Shown here piece by piece: positions 6,459 through 7,842 of a stretch of DNA of 7,842 nucleotides. Both the position numbers and the translations under genes were made by a program. Under the pieces are notes generated by a model that was not told the DNA's origin, did not search any database, and saw only the letters and a list, made by a program, of their open reading frames with translations. The stretch lies in the NCBI GenBank assembly GCA_015654495.1, contig JAATGW010000782.1:1-7842 (forward strand). The letters are read 5' to 3'. The stretch is from Chitinophagales bacterium (GTDB taxonomy: Bacteria; Bacteroidota; Bacteroidia; Chitinophagales; Chitinophagaceae). Within the stretch, counting starts at the first letter, position 1, and each line of letters begins with the position of its first letter.

Positions 6459-6496
6459 GTATATTTGTATGTTACAGAAATATGTCGAAGCCTTCC
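6449..6496 (+). promoter_or_regulatory. Candidate antiterminator stem-loop of the asd leader
   Basis: GGAAGGTT (6449-6456) can pair with AAGCCTTCC (6488-6496): GGAAGG with CCTTCC perfectly, then TT with AA past one bulged G (6490). Nested inside, ATATTT (6461-6466) pairs with AAATAT (6478-6483) around an 11-nt loop, separated by short four-by-four internal segments. The right arm is the left arm of the terminator at 6488-6514, so the two structures exclude each other. Confidence 0.6.
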
Positions 6497-6514
6497 TTAC
6501 AGGGAGGCTTTTTT
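6488..6514 (+). terminator. Intrinsic terminator/attenuator upstream of asd
   Basis: AAGCCTTCC (6488-6496) pairs with GGGAGGCTT (6502-6510) as nine pairs including one U-G wobble, with loop TTACA and a run of six T (6509-6514). It lies 40 bp before the asd start and has no upstream plus-strand gene to terminate, because the gene to its left is on the minus strand. That placement is what one expects of an attenuator or of the end of a short regulatory RNA. Confidence 0.75.
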
Positions 6515-6528
6515 ATTAATCTTTAAAA

Positions 6529-6541
6529 CTCCGTGAGGAGG
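6529..6541 (+). promoter_or_regulatory. asd Shine-Dalgarno within a small hairpin
   Basis: GAGGAGG (6535-6541) is a strong Shine-Dalgarno, unusual for this window, with a rather long 13-nt spacer to the ATG at 6555. CTCC (6529-6532) can pair with GGAG (6537-6540) around GTGA, a GNRA-type tetraloop, so the site can be partly hidden. CTCC could also pair with the GGGAGG arm of the terminator. Confidence 0.5.
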
Positions 6542-6554
6542 CAAAAACAAAACA

Positions 6555-7574
6555 ATGAAAGTTGCAGTAGTAGGCGCTACAGGTCTGGTAGGTACCAAAA
6601 TGTTACAGGTTCTGGAAGAAAGAAATTTTCCGGTTGATGAACTTATTCCGGTGGCATCTGAAAGATCGGTGGGGAAGGAAGTTATATTTAAGGGGAAGCC
6701 TTATAAAGTTGTTGCCGTAGCTGATGCTATTGCTATGAAACCGGATGTTGCCATCTTTTCGGCCGGAGGAAGTACTTCACTTGAACAGGCACCTTTATTT
6801 GCTGCTGCTGGGATCACTGTTATAGACAATTCTTCGGCCTGGAGAATGGATCCGACCAAGAAACTGGTTGTTCCTGAGATCAACGCCAACGTGCTTACAA
6901 AAGAAGACAAAATAATTGCGAATCCAAACTGCTCAACTATCCAGATGGTTGTTGCATTGAATGATCTGCATAAAAGATATAAGATCAGAAGAATTGTAGT
7001 TTCAACATACCAGAGTGTAACAGGAACAGGAAAAAAGGCTGTTGACCAATTAATGGGCGAACGTCAGAAAGCATTGAATGGTTTGAACAGCGAGTACCCG
7101 ATGGCATATAAGTACCCGATAGACTTGAATGCAATTCCTCAGATCGATGTATTTCTGGATAACGGATATACTAAAGAGGAAATGAAAATGGTGAATGAAA
7201 CAAAGAAGATCATGGGTGACGACAGTATCCGGGTTACTGCGACTACTGTACGCATTCCCGTTATGGGCGGCCATAGTGAAAGTGTGAATGTGGAATTTGC
7301 TGAAGATTTTGATCTCACTGAAGTGCGTAAAATTCTTACAGAGACCGATGGAGTTGTTGTTGTTGATGATCCGGCAAGTGCTCAGTACCCGATGCCCAAA
7401 GATGCTCATGAAAGAGATGAGGTTTTTGTAGGTCGCATCCGCAGGGATGAAACACAACCCAATACGCTTAATATGTGGATTGTTTCTGATAATCTCCGTA
7501 AAGGAGCGGCTACCAATGCTGTTCAAATTGCAGAATATCTCAAATCAAAAGGGCTAATTGGAGGTAAGAAGTAA
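6555..7574 (+). CDS. asd: Aspartate-semialdehyde dehydrogenase
   Basis: This 339-residue enzyme reduces L-aspartyl-4-phosphate to L-aspartate-4-semialdehyde with NADPH. It is the branch point toward lysine/diaminopimelate, threonine, methionine and isoleucine. The NADP-binding GATGLVG lies at residues 8-14. The catalytic cysteine is C126 in NPNCST (123-128). STYQSVTGTGKKA (about 149-161) and RIPVMGGHSESVNVEF (233-248, catalytic H240) are the other family signatures. The length and motif spelling fit the shorter Gram-positive/Bacteroidota-type enzymes and not the longer E. coli type. The ATG at 6555 starts the first strand directly and follows a Shine-Dalgarno. The gene is alone on its strand here and appears to be controlled by the leader at 6399-6514. 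Its last codons (GGT AAG AAG TAA) merge into a heptamer repeat tract. Confidence 0.97.
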   Translation: MKVAVVGATGLVGTKMLQVLEERNFPVDELIPVASERSVGKEVIFKGKPYKVVAVADAIAMKPDVAIFSAGGSTSLEQAPLFAAAGITVIDNSSAWRMDPTKKLVVPEINANVLTKEDKIIANPNCSTIQMVVALNDLHKRYKIRRIVVSTYQSVTGTGKKAVDQLMGERQKALNGLNSEYPMAYKYPIDLNAIPQIDVFLDNGYTKEEMKMVNETKKIMGDDSIRVTATTVRIPVMGGHSESVNVEFAEDFDLTEVRKILTETDGVVVVDDPASAQYPMPKDAHERDEVFVGRIRRDETQPNTLNMWIVSDNLRKGAATNAVQIAEYLKSKGLIGGKK

Positions 7575-7597
7575 GAAGTTAGAGGTAAGAGGTAAAA
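7563..7597 (+). repeat. Heptamer tandem repeat overlapping the asd stop codon
   Basis: There are five consecutive 7-nt units: GGTAAGA, AGTAAGA, AGTTAGA, GGTAAGA, GGTAAAA. The first unit and part of the second are inside asd and supply the terminal Gly-Lys-Lys and the TAA stop. The unit recurs at 7660-7680. Confidence 0.85.
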
Positions 7598-7615
7598 TAC
7601 AATTTCGGTTTTTCA

Positions 7616-7680
7616 GTTCAGTAGGAACGGTGATTTTGTAGCCCAGGGTTTCAACCCTGGGTAAGAAGTAAGAAGTAAGA
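7616..7680. repeat. Composite hairpin-heptamer repeat, unit A
   Basis: In order: a small hairpin GTTC-AGTAG-GAAC (7616-7628); a CCCAGGGTT/AACCCTGGG hairpin with a 2-nt loop (7642-7661); and three heptamers GGTAAGA, AGTAAGA, AGTAAGA (7660-7680). The same three-part order recurs in unit B. Hairpins of this type resemble REP-like elements mobilised by RAYT/IS200-family transposases, but no such gene is in the window. Confidence 0.75.
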
Positions 7681-7706
7681 GGAATACAGCCAATACAATT
7701 GGGTTT

Positions 7707-7781
7707 CTTAGTCCTGAAAGGACGTAAGACAATAACCCAGGGCGCATGCCCTGGGTTAGAAGTACAAAGTACGAAGTTGTT
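7707..7781. repeat. Composite hairpin-heptamer repeat, unit B
   Basis: In order: a small hairpin CTTA-GTCCT-GAA-AGGAC-(G)-TAAG (7707-7728, one bulged G); a longer hairpin with perfect 11-bp arms TAACCCAGGGC/GCCCTGGGTTA around GCAT (7733-7758); and heptamers AGTACAA, AGTACGA, AGTTGTT (7761-7781). It shares the CCCAGGG core with unit A but has a different loop and a different heptamer variant. Confidence 0.75.
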
Positions 7782-7785
7782 GTTA

Positions 7786-7805
7786 AACGTTCAACGTTGA
7801 ACGTT
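7786..7805. repeat. 20-bp perfect palindrome, second copy of the dispersed repeat
   Basis: AACGTT, CAACGTTG, AACGTT in succession read the same on both strands over 20 bp. Positions 7782-7802 match 19 of 21 bases of the minus strand at 3035-3015. Confidence 0.8.
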
Positions 7806-7821
7806 GCAAGTTTTTCTTGCA
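7805..7821. repeat. Short hairpin TGCAAG-T5-CTTGCA
   Basis: A perfect 6-bp inverted repeat around TTTTT directly follows the 20-bp palindrome. It could be the boundary of the repeat cluster or part of a terminator for a gene beyond the window. The remaining bases to 7842 show nothing I can assign. Confidence 0.5.
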
Positions 7822-7842
7822 GTGCCCTGTTGATGCTATTAA

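Noticed and set aside
6460..6467. TATATTTG as a second promoter -7 element for asd
   Set aside because: It matches the consensus exactly, but it has no -33 partner at the right distance, and its bases form the helper stem of the antiterminator. The upstream promoter at 6359-6390 is better. An internal start is not excluded.
6482..6526. 14-codon ORF starting inside the asd leader and running through the terminator
   Set aside because: Its codons are simply the terminator stem and T-run. It lacks a ribosome-binding site and any amino acid bias, unlike the ORF at 6399-6458.
6391..6554. Lysine riboswitch or another known metabolite-binding leader
   Set aside because: The leader is too short, and I cannot find the multi-helix conserved core of the lysine riboswitch. 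The peptide-plus-terminator layout explains the leader better.
7050..7526. 158-codon open frame on the minus strand within asd
   Set aside because: It is fully antisense to a well-supported enzyme gene, has no recognisable family and no start signals; a reading-frame shadow.
7613..7840. Minus-strand open frame of 75 codons entering from the right window edge and ending at TGA 7615-7613
   Set aside because: Nearly all of it is translation of the hairpins and heptamer tracts. No domain is recognisable, and only its first few codons could belong to a gene beyond the window.
7563..7842. CRISPR array
   Set aside because: The repeats are 7-nt tandem units and hairpins with no regular spacers of 30-40 bp between identical repeats.

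Overview
The window looks like a chromosomal segment of an aerobic member of the Bacteroidota, with moderate to low GC. The evidence is: repeated matches to the Bacteroidota -7 promoter element TAnnTTTG just upstream of genes; mostly no Shine-Dalgarno sequence; a secreted lamin-tail-domain protein with a FlgD-like C-terminus; and AGTAAGA/AGTACRA heptamer and CCCAGGG-hairpin repeats of a kind I recall from that phylum. No lineage below phylum can be fixed from the sequence alone.

Layout. (1) 1-3003 is part of a phenylacetate (paa) degradation locus on the minus strand. It has a TetR-family regulator (2398-2991) and paaE, the epoxidase reductase (1298-2383), 14 bp apart. The 5' half of paaA, the catalytic epoxidase subunit, is cut by the left window edge (1-490). 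A YIP1-family membrane protein gene (661-1281) on the plus strand sits between paaE and paaA. A 16-bp perfect palindrome (532-547) lies in the paaA promoter and resembles TetR-type PaaR operators. (2) 3043-4581 holds a small secreted protein, probably NTF2/SnoaL-like, divergent from a PfkB-family sugar/nucleoside kinase. A 16-bp palindrome lies between them. (3) 4600-6306 encodes the 568-residue secreted lamin-tail protein, convergent with the kinase. The kinase terminator hairpin is built from the last codons of this gene. (4) 6307-7574 carries asd (aspartate-semialdehyde dehydrogenase) behind a 160-nt leader. (5) 7563-7842 is a composite of heptamer tracts, hairpins and a 20-bp palindrome, with no supportable gene.

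The most interesting item is the asd leader. A promoter (6359-6390) is followed by a 19-codon ORF (6399-6458) encoding MYNNKKHTKKTKLMPVAEG: five Lys, two Thr, two Met and two Asn. Most of these amino acids are made through asd. The ORF's last codons contain GGAAGG, which can pair with CCTTCC in the 5' arm of an intrinsic terminator (6488-6514). A helper hairpin between them brings the two arms together. This has the layout of a ribosome-mediated transcription attenuator: stalling at Lys/Thr codons would favour the antiterminator, and full translation would mask GGAAGG and permit termination. It is an inference from sequence and has not been tested.
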